A stretch of 64,000 nucleotides of DNA from Nemertoderma westbladi (lineage: Eukaryota > Xenacoelomorpha > Nemertodermatida > Nemertodermatidae), in contig JAUCBJ010000075.1 in NCBI GenBank assembly GCA_032718475.1, forward strand, positions 1-64,000, given 5' to 3'. The notes below the pieces were generated by a model. The model saw only the letters and a program-made list of their open reading frames with translations. It did not search any database and had not been told where the DNA came from. This document shows positions 10,639 to 20,216 of the stretch, in pieces; position 1 is the first letter of the stretch; every line of letters starts with the position of its first letter. A program made the translations under genes and the position numbers.

Positions 10639-13600
10639 CTAGTAGGTAGACTTAGCATATAACTTCTTGCAATGTATTTTGCTGCTTCAACTCTATTGTA
10701 GTTTCGATATGCTAGCTTTTGTGTTAATTCGTCACTCACCCACGCAATGTTGTCCATGTTGCGCTCGAGTATCCAACAGAATGCGTTTATCACACCGTTT
10801 GTTATTAAATTATTTCCGTTCAGTGATTGTGTGTCTATAATGGTTGGCTGTGATATTCCATAATATAGTCCTTCAGTGTCAGACTTGTATATCTTTGCCG
10901 CTATTGTGTTTAATTCGTCATTAAGTGTAGAGGTTGATTTTTGCTTAATGTCTTTGCTCACATTGGTTTTGATCTCAATGACTGAGGAGTTGAGATCATC
11001 AGACCAGATTCCACCTACTTCACTGTATATATTTGCTACTTTCGCTTCGCTACTTGAAGCAGTTGGGTTTTCTTGGTTATTTCTTTCGGTACCTTTGCAC
11101 TTTCTTTCTACCCATGTGCCATTCTCCTGTAAGTCATCTATCATCACACATTCCTTAATGACTAGACAGGGGGCACGGTCCATTTGAACTGGAGGTTGGA
11201 ACGCTGTACAATTGGCATTGAGTAGGCCATTGAGTTGACCCACCGCGACTACATCTTTGTTGAAGGTGTTTTCGATGTCCGGGTAGACAGTAATGTTCTC
11301 CTTGTGGGTACTGGAAGGTCCTTCACCAAGGAAGGTAATATCGTTGGGGCAGAAGAGAGGTGCTGTGGCTGATAGGGCCGAGTGGGCGCCTGAAGAAGTT
11401 GGAGTTGTAGTGTCCTGTTCGGGTAAGGATGTTGTTTGTGACTGAACTGTAGGTGTCTGTGGCAAGGGAGATGTTGTAGATCTCTCAGGGGTGGAATTCG
11501 AATTTGAATTGTTAAAGTGCTCAAGCTCAGCCGCGATGGATACGCAGTCATGGGTTACTGGTTGTGACATAGTAATTGGTTGGAATTGGACAGTGGGCGA
11601 TGATTGAATCTGCGTTACTGGCGTTGTTTGGGAATGTGCTGGTGGAGTTTGCAATTCCAACGTTGCATGTGCTATGGGCGTCTTCTTTTTGCCCTTGACT
11701 ACTTTATTGGGCTTAGTGAGGGATGGTATTGGGGCAGGTAGGCCTTTGCTCCTCGTACAGGGTCCTGAGGAAATATAACTAGGTGAGCAAGCTGTCTCTG
11801 TATGTGTTGTATTGTGGCGTGGGGCAGGGTGTAGTAGGTGTTCTTCAGTGTCAGTGAAGCTATTGACGGGTATGTGGCTATGTATGGTCGAATTGGGATT
11901 ATCTGAGGAGACTTTAAAAGTGGCGTCCAAGGGGACATGTGTAATACGGGACATTTGGGGTGGAGTGGTGTAGGCTATACTATTACTGGTGCTACTAGAA
12001 ATGTGTGATGGTTTCAGTGGTGGGCGGGTGGAGGTAACAGTACACGACATTGGTAGGGATGGGCCCATGCATATGCATGCCGCACTATACACAGTACAGT
12101 TACTGCTACAAATACAGGTATTTATTGAAAAAGATACACAAGTTTTACTATTGATTGGATCAGTTGTTGAAAAAGATACACAAGTTTTACTATTGATTGG
12201 ATCAGATGTAACAAAATTATGATTGAATCGATCCAACCTTTCAAGTCCGATTTGCCCCTCAGTCGTCGTCCCGTGGGAACCCGCCGAGGGAGCGGTGACC
12301 GTCCCCCTGGGGGAACCTGCCGAGGAAGCGGCAGCCGTCGTCCCGAGTGAACCCGCCGAGGAAGCGGTGGTCGTCGTCCCGGTTAAACCCGCCAAGGAAG
12401 CCATGGTCATCATCCCGGGTGAACTCGCCGAGGAAGCAGTAGTCGTCGTCCCGGGTAAACCAGCCGAGGAAGTGGTGGTCGTCGTCCCGGGTAAACCCGC
12501 CGAGGAAGCAGTGGTCGTCGTCCTGGGAAAACCCGCCGAAGAAGCAGTGGTCATCATCCCGGGTCAACCCGCCGATGAAGTAGTGGTCGTCGTCCTGGGT
12601 AGACCCGCCGAGGAAGCAGTGGTCATCGTCCCGGGTGAACCCGCCGAGGAAGCGGTGGTCTTCATCCCGGGTGAAACCGCCGAGGAAGCAGTGGTCGTCG
12701 TCCCGGGTAAACCCACCGAGGAAGCAGTGCTCGTCGTCCCGGGGGAACCCGCCGAGGAAACAGTGATGGTCGTTGTCGCAGGTGAACCCGCCGAGGAAGC
12801 GGTGGTCGTCCCCCCGGGGGAACCCGCTGAGGAAGCGGTGGTCGTCGTCCCGGGGGAACCCGCCGAGGAAGCAGTGAACATCGTCCTGGGTAAAACCGCC
12901 GAGGAAGCGATGGCCGTCATCCCGGCGGAACCCGCCGAGGAAACAGTGATGGTCGTCTTCGCAGGTGAACCCGCCGAGGAAGCGGTGGTCGTCCCCCCGG
13001 GGGAACCCGCTGAGGAAGCGGTGGTCGTCGTCCCGGGGGAACCCGCCGAGGAAGCAATGAACATCGTCCCGGGTAAAACCGCCGAGGAAGCAGTTGTCAT
13101 CGTCCTGGGTGAACCCGCCGAGGAAACAGTGGTCATCGTCCCGGGTGAACCCGCCGAGGAAACAGTGGTCATCGTCCCGGGTGAACCCACCGAAGAAGCA
13201 GTGGTCGTCGTCCCAGGTGAACCCGCCGAGGAAACGGTGATGGTCGTCGTCGCGGGTGAACCCACCGAGGAAGCAGTGGTCGTCGTCCTGGGTAGACCCG
13301 CCGAGGAAGCAGTGGTCATCGTCCCGGGTGAACCCGCCGAGGAAGCGGTGGTCGTCGTCCCGGGTGAACCCGCCGAGGAAGCGGTGGTCGTCGTCCCAGG
13401 TAAACCCGCCGAGGAAGCAGCAGTCGTCGTCCAGGGTAAACCCGCCGAAGAAGCAGTGGTCATCGTCCCGGATGAACCCGCCGAGGAAGCAGTGGTCGTC
13501 GTCCCGGGTGAACCCGCCGAGGAAGCGGTGGTCGTTGTCCCGGGGGAACCCGCCGAGGAAGTGGTGGCCGTCGTCCCGGCGGAACCCGCCGAGGAAACAG

Positions 13601-14231
13601 TGATGGTCGTCGTCGCAGGTGAACCAGCCAGGTGTGAATCCGCCGAGGAGGCGGTGGTCGTCCCCCCGGGGGAACCCGCCGATGAAACGGTGGTCGTCGT
13701 CCCGGGGGAACCCGCCGAGGAAGCGGTGAACATCGTCCCGGGTAAACCCTCCGAGGAAGCAGCAGTCGTCGTCCAGGGTAAACCCGCCGAAGAAGCAGTG
13801 GTCATCGTCCCGGATGAACCCGCCGAGGAAGCAGTGGTCGTCGTCCCGGGTGAACCCGCCGAGGAAGCGGTGGTCGTTGTCCCGGGGGAACCCGCCGAGG
13901 AAGTGGTGGCCGTCGTCCCGGCGGAACCCGCCGAGGAAACAGTGATGGTCGTCGTCGCAGGTGAACCAGCCAGGTGTGAATCCGCCGAGGAGGCGGTGGT
14001 CGTCCCCCCGGGGGAACCCGCCGATGAAACGGTGGTCGTCGTCCCGGGGGAACCCGCCGAGGAAGCGGTGAACATCGTCCCGGGTGAACCCGCCGAGGAA
14101 GCAGTGGTCGTCGTCCCAGGTGAACCCGCCGAGGAAGCGGTGGTCGTCGTCCCGGGTGAACCCACTGAGGAGGTGGTCGTCGTCGTCCTGGGTGAACCCA
14201 CCAAGGAAGCGGTGATCGATTGATTCGCCAT
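10623..14231 (-). pseudogene. ORF1a: Ser/Thr minisatellite repeats, linker, first half of Ulp1-like protease
   Basis: An ATG at 14229-14231, three bases inside the element, opens a frame through the whole 36-bp minisatellite, giving about 50 copies of a 12-residue SAGSPGTTTTAS-type repeat. A single TGA at 12564-12566, in a repeat unit where others have TCA or TTG, interrupts it; the frame then continues to a TAA at 10623-10625. After the repeats come a tandem duplication of about 45 bp (12120-12210), a Pro/Ser/Thr-rich linker with a basic VKGKKK patch, and a segment matching the N-terminal half of Ulp1 proteases (LITNGVINAFCWILE, the WLND-VI-like helix). The remaining protease is in the next frame (ORF1b). 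The repeats resemble mucin-like sequence, but there is no signal peptide. Confidence 0.75.
12265..14212. repeat. 36-bp minisatellite inside ORF1a
   Basis: About 54 units of a 36-bp GC-rich repeat built around CCCGCCGAGGAAGC and GTCGTCGTCCCGGG, with a few units of other lengths. It is open in three frames. On the minus strand it encodes SAGSPGTTTTAS (ORF1a) and, out of frame, FTRDDDHRFLGG. On the plus strand it encodes GEPAEEAVVVVP. Only the first joins the rest of ORF1. A block of about 342 bp is duplicated in tandem (markers at 13417 and 13759), as is a 180-bp block (markers near 12761 and 12941). This shows unequal exchange at several scales. Confidence 0.9.
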
Positions 14232-14234
14232 CAC

Positions 14235-14445
14235 TCGATTGTAATAAGTTACGATCGTCACTATAACCAAATGATGCAAATAATTTTGTGTCATCAGCGA
14301 ACAGTCTAGCACTGGTCCCCTCTGTAAATATACCTGGCATATCATTGACAAACATAAGAAATAGCAGCGGCCCACTACAGGACCCCTGTGGTACCCCTGA
14401 TATAACTCTCCGGTAGGATGAGTAACTATTAGGAACCTTTTAATT
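14235..14445 (-). pseudogene. CR1-like reverse transcriptase, catalytic core fragment
   Basis: On the minus strand this encodes YRRVISGVPQGS, then LMFVNDMPG and FADDTKLF, the motif B and catalytic motif C regions of a CR1-group reverse transcriptase. It stops at LLQS exactly at the 14235 junction; the next residues of the protein are at 5176 and below. Upstream of about 14445 homology is lost in AT-rich DNA, so the host copy was 5' truncated before or after it was split. Endonuclease and early RT motifs are absent. Confidence 0.85.
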
Positions 14446-15340
14446 TTTAACCTTTTTAATTAATACGACAATAGTATAAACACCGATACTATACAGACAA
14501 ACACCACAACCAAGTAAATGAATTAAATAATACAACCAACAAAGACGTAATAATATCACAGTAGACCCAGATCTGTGTGAATGAGCAATACCCTATTCTA
14601 CCGCTATATTTACAGAATGTTGATCTTCGATACATTAATAACTAATTTAGAACATTGGGACGCTGGTGTGTCACTCGCCCAACCCTTTTAACAAAGTTCT
14701 AGAATTTTATCGTATATTTTTCCTAAAATTAATAACTTTAAATTTATGTAATGAGTATCCATGGAAATTCAAAATATCAATATTCGGGAAATAGTAGGTT
14801 TTGTAACGGACATTTGTGCGTGTTATGGCATTGGGTGTGTTAGTTTGTGTGATAGTACAAATAACAGCTATTCTCTGTATGTTTACTGTAGCGAACCGAA
14901 ACCCTATTGCAGACTAATTTCAGTCGCACTACAGTATAACAGTCAATACAACCCCCGACGGACAGCCCTTAGAGAGACCGGTCTCGAGCTTCGCCAGCGC
15001 ATTAGCCGTTTGTCTTCCACCCATTCTTCCACATCTGTTGGCTAGGGAGTAGACATAGTGGCGCTAACGTGGCCAGGGGCGGCTTGGGTCCGTGTCGGGC
15101 TGGGGGTGGAGGGTGGCTCAGCTTCGCCGGCCCTATACAAACTCAAGTTATCATAACAATTATCGACTCATTGGTTCACTTCTGTTGGATTAATAATATA
15201 TTTTTGCTTATTTATAATAACAATAACGGGTACTTCTAAAGATGATTTGAGATAGGTCGAACAAACACAAATATACGTGACACGCCTAGTTATGAATTTA
15301 TAAGAATAGCGCGTGGAGAACCGAGTTCATCGGATACTCC
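14446..15340 (+). other. Decayed post-pol module of a diverged BEL-like element
   Basis: The stretch near 14560-14625 (CCCAGATCTGTGTG followed by TTCTACCGCTA) matches the post-pol region of E2 at 45026-45080. A second stretch (ATGTTTACTGTAGCGAACCG near 14880) matches GTGTTTACAGTAGCGAGTCG near 45312. This segment therefore appears to be the counterpart of the E1/E2 region between pol and the accessory gene. It holds a small frame at 14761-15045 (94 codons, ATG start, several Cys) of no known family, at the position of a tiny Cys-containing frame in E1 and E2. No LTR is seen. Confidence 0.5.
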
Positions 15341-16909
15341 ATGGACACAGTAGAACTGACCACCGAAGTGGCTAATGCTGAATGGTTACATACAGTTAAT
15401 ACTATTCATAGTTACGGCATTATGATCTACGATAATGAAGGCTCAGTACCGGATCCTGAGTTCGGTTCAACTCGGTTGATTCATATCCGCGGCCTCACTG
15501 GAGCCACACACGTTTTTACGCGTACTCGTCACGGCACCAACAGCGTTTTCCCAGCCTTGACCGCCTCAATGCCGTGCAAGACATCAACAGTTTGTTAAAG
15601 CGGAGGCTTACGTCAACGACACGAATCAACACCCAGCCATGGGAATAGACGCCGCTCTATTACCACAACCCGTACTGGAAATTCTATTAGATTAATCCAT
15701 TTATAAACTCGGTTCAGCCAATCGGGATTTGACAGATGATTTCCCTATCGTCCATGACATACCATATCCCTTTGTCGACACCCAAACCATCCTTCCTTGG
15801 GCGCAACCACGCGGCTTCTTCCGGGTTATGTATCGATGCAACGCTAACGGTACGTATAGCAGAGTTGACCGTACGTCCTCTGGCCACATTGCGTTTCAAG
15901 AGTACGGTTGAAACTTGAAGGAAACCGATTGCGAGACGTATTCCAGAGTATTGCGGATGTCTGAAGCCGTACGTTGAGAGCGCACCCGTTGTTGTTGGGA
16001 ACCCAACTTGCCAAACTCAATGAACTCGGTAAATTCCTGAACTTCGAATGCTTTTGGCGTTTCCTGACCCCCTTTGCCAACATTGACAGTCAGTTTCGCG
16101 TGAAGTTGCTGTCTCAACAAGAGTTACGTCGTTCCGCACCGGATGAGCTAGCCAGGGGCGGCTTTGCCATATTCCGGGACGTATGTATTTCAAACCTACA
16201 TCAATCGGTGATTGAGAGACCCATTATCAAACCTGGCTTCTTGGTTGGGCAAATACAGACTGATATTATGGACGCCCCGGACCAAGCGGAAGAACCAATC
16301 CATCTAGAAGCGACCTGAGTAGCTACCACTACTGTCGTGCACGCCACTGACAATGAGTCCGCTTTAATCGACTGGTATCGCGGAACCGAGCGGCTCACGG
16401 TTCGAGGTTTCCATTATGCGTTATTTTGCAAACATGTCCGCTGTGCGCATTGCGGTCTTCGCACGCACAAGGCTCCCATCCAACCTGGAGTTCTTTGTGA
16501 GCACCTCACCGATAGTCACATCAAACTCTATTGTCCCTACTGCCGCATTAATAACGATCATATCTTCTTCTCCTGTCTAGTCTTTGCCACCCAGTGCGAG
16601 CGTTGCCAACTCAAGGGACACAGTAGTCCAAACCTCCCCTTTGGTCCCGACATCGAGGATGATAGAGAAGATGAAACAAGTGTTACACGATACATTCGAT
16701 CATGGGAAGGATGCACAGATCTCAACGCGATCACCACGTCCCAAAACGCCGCAGCGAAAGCTCACCTCGGAGTATACGCGGTTGCCCCCTTCACCTGCGC
16801 AACAGATGTTCGGCGTGCTTGGCTACCGAGTTACGAGCTCCTCAACCGTGTAGCTTCCTGCACCAACACCCGTTTCGTCCGACGCTTCCTTCGCGAGATA
16901 CATCCGTAG
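15341..16909 (+). pseudogene. Decayed Cys/His-rich protein gene (possible BEL accessory gene)
   Basis: A reading frame of about 520 codons is spread over frames that switch several times. It is open from ATG 15341 to 15598, shifts between about 15540 and 15910, then returns to the first frame from 15974 to 16909, interrupted by a TGA at 16316-16318. The last part (from 16337) is the best preserved. It contains a dense zinc-binding pattern: CKHVRCAHC, LCEHL, YCPYC and CERC, spaced over about 75 residues. No family is recognised. Its position after a BEL-like post-pol region suggests the counterpart of the E1/E2 gene 3' of pol, which also has CxxC and CxxH pairs, but direct sequence similarity is weak. 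A poly(A) signal follows. Confidence 0.5.
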
Positions 16910-16929
16910 CGCGTGACGTCCTACGATAT

Positions 16930-16935
16930 AATAAA
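16930..16935 (+). promoter_or_regulatory. Putative poly(A) signal AATAAA
   Basis: AATAAA lies 21 bases after the stop of the Cys/His-rich frame and is followed by a T/G-rich stretch (GTTTATTTGTG). This fits the end of a transcription unit, though such hexamers are common in AT-rich DNA. Confidence 0.45.
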
Positions 16936-17379
16936 GTTTATTTGTGACTCTCCATTTTATGGTTTCAAGTTCCTGGAAGGACATCCCGAGCTGCTCCCAC
17001 AGCATTGAGTTTTCAGCGAACACGCTCAACATGAAGGACCAGTTCTCCACGCTAAAACTATCATGTTTGTAAATAATGAAGAATATGTATTTCTTACCGT
17101 AAGATTGAAACTCAATATATTAGTTCCTAGTTGAGTTTATGTATTTTTATATTTGAAGGATAATATGACTCAATATTTACCTACTTACGTCGATTAATTC
17201 ACCTACTTACCATACTTGTAAATATATTAAACTCTAATGTTGTTTGAAAGGTTGTTTAATACTTATTTAGTCTTACCGGAAGTGACTCAACAAACTTTAT
17301 TACTTTATGTGAGGAATTTGATCTACCCTTAATTACTTTCGTTTAATTTAGTTAAATTGTTTATCGCATTTAATTGTGG
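16936..17379. other. Non-coding, AT-rich
   Basis: No gene or repeat is recognised. A short non-AT-rich segment at 16960-17060 has no convincing coding frame. Confidence 0.4.
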
Positions 17380-17489
17380 GGCGAGCCACGAAGTTGGCGG
17401 AGCCTTAGCGAATTGACACTGTTAGGGGGTGGGTCAATTTATGCAAATAGTTGTCGTCGTCGTCGTTGTCGTCGTCGTCGTTGTCGTCG
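17380..17489 (+). repeat. Repeat edge and (GTC)n microsatellite
   Basis: 17380-17425 (TGGGGCGAGCCACGAA...) is shared in reverse complement with about 2778-2815. It is followed by a GTC/GTT triplet run at about 17450-17490 that leads into the 315-bp satellite, whose units also carry GTCGTCGTTACG at their edges. Confidence 0.6.
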
Positions 17490-18845
17490 TCATTACGATT
17501 TTGACATGCTAATAACTTTGTCGGATTTAAAGCTGCCAAGTTGAAAATTTGTAGGTATCAATATGAGCAAAAGTTGAGATTTTTGAGAGACTTTCAGACA
17601 CCATCAGTGCAATGGTCTCCCGCTAGAGGGCCACATGTCTAAACATTAAATGCCCTCCCATTTCTTTGCTTTTAATCCGTTTAAGCTGAAACTTGGCAGA
17701 TATGTATTAGACCATTAGCTGTGACTTTCAAAGGAGGCGAATCCATCTGCAGTTCTCCAGTCTGCCGCTAGAGGGCCAAAGGTCTGAAAGTGAAATCGTT
17801 GTCGTCGTTACGATTTTGACATGCTAATAACTTTGTCGGATTTAAAGCTGCCAAGTTGAAAATTTGTAGGTATCAATATGAGCTAAAGTTGAGATTTTTG
17901 AGAGACTTTCAGACACCATCAGTGCAATGGTCTCCCGCTAGAGGGCCACATGTCTAAACATTAAATGCCCTCCCATTTCTTTGCTTTTAATCCGTTTAAG
18001 CTGAAACTTGGCAGATATATATTAGACCATTAGCTGTGACTTTCAAAGGAGGCGAATCCATCTGCAGTTCTCCAGTCTGCCGCTAGAGGGCCAAAGGTCT
18101 GAAAGTGAAATCGTTGTCGTCGTTACGATTTTGACATGCTAATAACTTTGTCGGATTTAAAGCTGCCAAGTTGAAAATTTGTAGGTATCAATATGAGCTA
18201 AAGTTGAGATTTTTGAGAGACTTTCAGACACCATCAGTGCAATGGTCTCCCGCTAGAGGGCCACATGTCTAAACATTAAATGCCCTCCCATTTCTTTGCT
18301 TTTAATCCGTTTAAGCTGAAACTTGGCAGATATGTATTAGACCATTAGCTGTGACTTTCAAAGGAGGCGAATCCATCTGCAGTTCTCCAGTCTGCCGCTA
18401 GAGGGCCAAATGTCTGAAAGTGAAATCGTTGTCGTCGTTATGATATTGACATGCTTATAACTTTGTCGAATTTAAAGCTGCCAAGTTGAAAATTTGTTTT
18501 GTTAAAAATCAGTTCAACAGTCACCCGCTATAGGACTACTTTATGCCTGAAAGTGAATAGATTCTCCCGTCTCATTGATTTTAATCAGTTTAAGCTGAAT
18601 CTTGCCATATATTCTGGACCACATGCTGCGTCTTTGTGGGGGGGGGGAGATTTAATCGGTCTGCCGCTATACGACGAAATTTCTGAAAGTGAGATCCGTC
18701 TCTCATTTCGTTATCCGTTATTCAAGATGAAACTTGGCCGATGTACGTATGTACTATTCATCCATAGGCTGTGTCTTTGTGGGGCTGGAGACCCTAATCC
18801 ATCTTCAGTTCTCACTATACCGCTAGAGTCAGAAATGTCTGAATA
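17490..18845 (+). repeat. 315-bp dimeric satellite, about 3.3 clean units plus degenerate monomers
   Basis: The marker TTTTGAC(ATGCT) occurs at 17503, 17818, 18133 and 18448, exactly 315 bp apart. Each unit holds two diverged halves of about 157 bp, both with CCGCTAGAGGGCCA followed by GTCT(G/A)AA and a TTTAA...CTG...TTGG block. From about 18500 to 18845 the pattern continues as single, much more diverged monomers. The array thus shows a homogenised dimer core with a decaying edge. Confidence 0.9.
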
Positions 18846-18938
18846 GAAATGAAAGAGGTAAAAAGTGATTAGGCGAAATCTGCTTAAAATTTGCTAATAC
18901 AGTAATACTTTCGAATTAGTACTTAAATTAAATTTAAG

Positions 18939-18967
18939 TCACGTGCTGCGCGAAGGCCCCACTTCGT
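18939..18967 (-). repeat. Second copy of the 29-bp motif
   Basis: On the minus strand this reads CACGAAGTGGGGCC...GCAGCACGTG, matching 1-29 and 58033-58062. It lies just beyond the degenerate edge of the 315-bp satellite. Confidence 0.5.
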
Positions 18968-19194
18968 GTACTGTATGTAGCGAGTATTTGATATCGAAGT
19001 CACCTTTGATCGTCGAAAGATTGTATATACTCTTTTCCATGTAAATTTCAGAAAAAACTCAATATTGTGTTACTCATACTGTAGAACGATTGTTGAACTT
19101 GTACGTGATTTTAGGGAACGGGTTTGCTGCATACGCTAACTTCATAGCGAAATCTTATATTTTTATCAGAAAATCATTCAATTTCCATGCGTAT

Positions 19195-19530
19195 GATATT
19201 TCGTCACCTTCAAGGCAGAACCCCCTAAGTCGATTTTTTTCGATTTTCATGTTTTTGACTTTTTGTGTAATTCGATATCGGCTTTTTCGTCTGGCAGAAC
19301 CCCGAAGCTTTTCTACCAGCCATTTTTGAGTTATAAGCCAAAGACAGTTCCCCGTAACTTATGCCCACTTCGAGGCAGAACCCCACAAGTCAATAATTGG
19401 CTTGCAAAACACCGTAAATTCAAGTATATGAAATTCAGTCCACCTGGCAAAACCCCTTAAATCAGAAATAACAACCTGTAAAACCCCTTAAATAAGAAAC
19501 AATAGCCTGGCAAAACCCCGTAATTTATCA
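19195..19530 (+). repeat. GGCA(G/A)AACCCC repeat family
   Basis: GGCAGAACCCC or GGCAAAACCCC recurs about seven times at irregular 35-80 bp spacing. The segment with GGCAGAACCCCCTAAGTCGAT is found in reverse complement at about 49190-49250, so this is a dispersed family, not only a local tandem array. Confidence 0.65.
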
Positions 19531-19552
19531 TTTATATACTGGTTTGTATTGC

Positions 19553-19672
19553 GGCCATGACACAAACATTATTGAGGGAACACATAACATTTATTTATAC
19601 TGTATAATCTGGGACACAAATTTTAATGAGGGACACAAACATTAATGTGGGACATAAAACATTAATAGGGGT
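19553..19672 (-). repeat. 19-bp satellite, inverted arm
   Basis: Three to four degenerate copies of GGGACACAAACATTAATGA, the reverse complement of the unit in the array at 20217-21102. Confidence 0.75.
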
Positions 19673-20216
19673 CCATGGTTGCCAATGGATATTAATATGA
19701 GCGATGGTGATGCTTGCCATCAGACGATCAGATATTAAGTGATTAACTGAAAAAATACTACCATGGGAACGTGAGCTTCGATCAAAGTACCGCCGTTTTG
19801 TATACATTCCATCTTCCTAATTAGATTGAAATTAATTGAAAGCTACGTTCGATTACGTTGTTCAGCTGCCTGTTTTGCTGCTACCCCAACCCCCCCCCCC
19901 CCCCCGGCTGTTATACCCACATATTTTCAATTTACCCCCCCCCCCCCCCCATTCCTGTCTCCCCCTCATGTTCATCATTTTTTTACTCCTACTCCTTCCC
20001 TTTTTAGTAACAACATCGTTTATTGTTTTGGTTAGAAAAACCATCTCTGTAACCTGATCCTTTCCTTCAATTGGCAATAACATAGTTTATTGGTTTGGTC
20101 AGATTAATATGTTATTATTTATTGTTGTTATTTTATTGCTTGACAGTAATGAGAATTGTAATACTGTAATTTATTGTATGTGTATGGGTGGTAACATGAA
20201 TCATACTAAGTGCGAA
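19673..20216. other. Spacer between opposed 19-bp arrays; poly-C runs
   Basis: Non-coding. Long C runs at about 19889-19907 and 19936-19950 lie in a pyrimidine-rich stretch and create meaningless proline-rich frames. Run lengths may be unreliable in any assembly. Confidence 0.6.

Larger units (their letters stand above)
5177..14234 (-). mobile_element. Nested non-LTR retrotransposon with a Ulp1-like protease in ORF1
   Basis: This 9,058-bp insert splits the CR1-like reverse transcriptase at one codon. TCGATT is present on both sides (5171-5176 and 14235-14240) and is best read as a target site duplication. On the minus strand the element starts GTGATGGCG, runs through ORF1 and then ORF2, and ends in a short (AAATC)n tail that merges with the duplication, as expected for target-primed reverse transcription. 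ORF2 is open throughout. ORF1 is damaged by one nonsense codon and one frame change. The clade is not resolved: the endonuclease is APE-type, so it belongs to the broad group with CR1, Jockey, R1 and L1. The true 5' end is uncertain because a 5'-truncated copy would look similar. Confidence 0.85.

Noticed and set aside
10623-10660. Programmed -1 ribosomal frameshift site in ORF1
   Set aside because: No slippery heptamer of the usual XXXYYYZ form and no obvious downstream structure; an indel mutation is simpler. Kept only as an open question.
12223-14223. Plus-strand 666-codon frame of GEPAEEAVVVVP repeats
   Set aside because: It is the antisense reading of the minisatellite that is in frame with ORF1a on the minus strand. 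It has no unique sequence of coding character at either end.
12259-14355. Minus-strand 698-codon frame of FTRDDDHRFLGG repeats fused to a reverse transcriptase motif
   Set aside because: The start belongs to the host CR1 element and runs across the insertion junction by chance. In this frame the repeats do not join the rest of ORF1.
15341-15600. Possible 3'-5' exonuclease domain in the decayed frame
   Set aside because: A faint resemblance of the first 60 residues to EXD-type proteins was noticed, but no set of catalytic acids could be followed through the frameshifts.
19826-20083. Proline-rich and glycine-rich small frames
   Set aside because: Produced by poly-C runs; low complexity and no conserved sequence.
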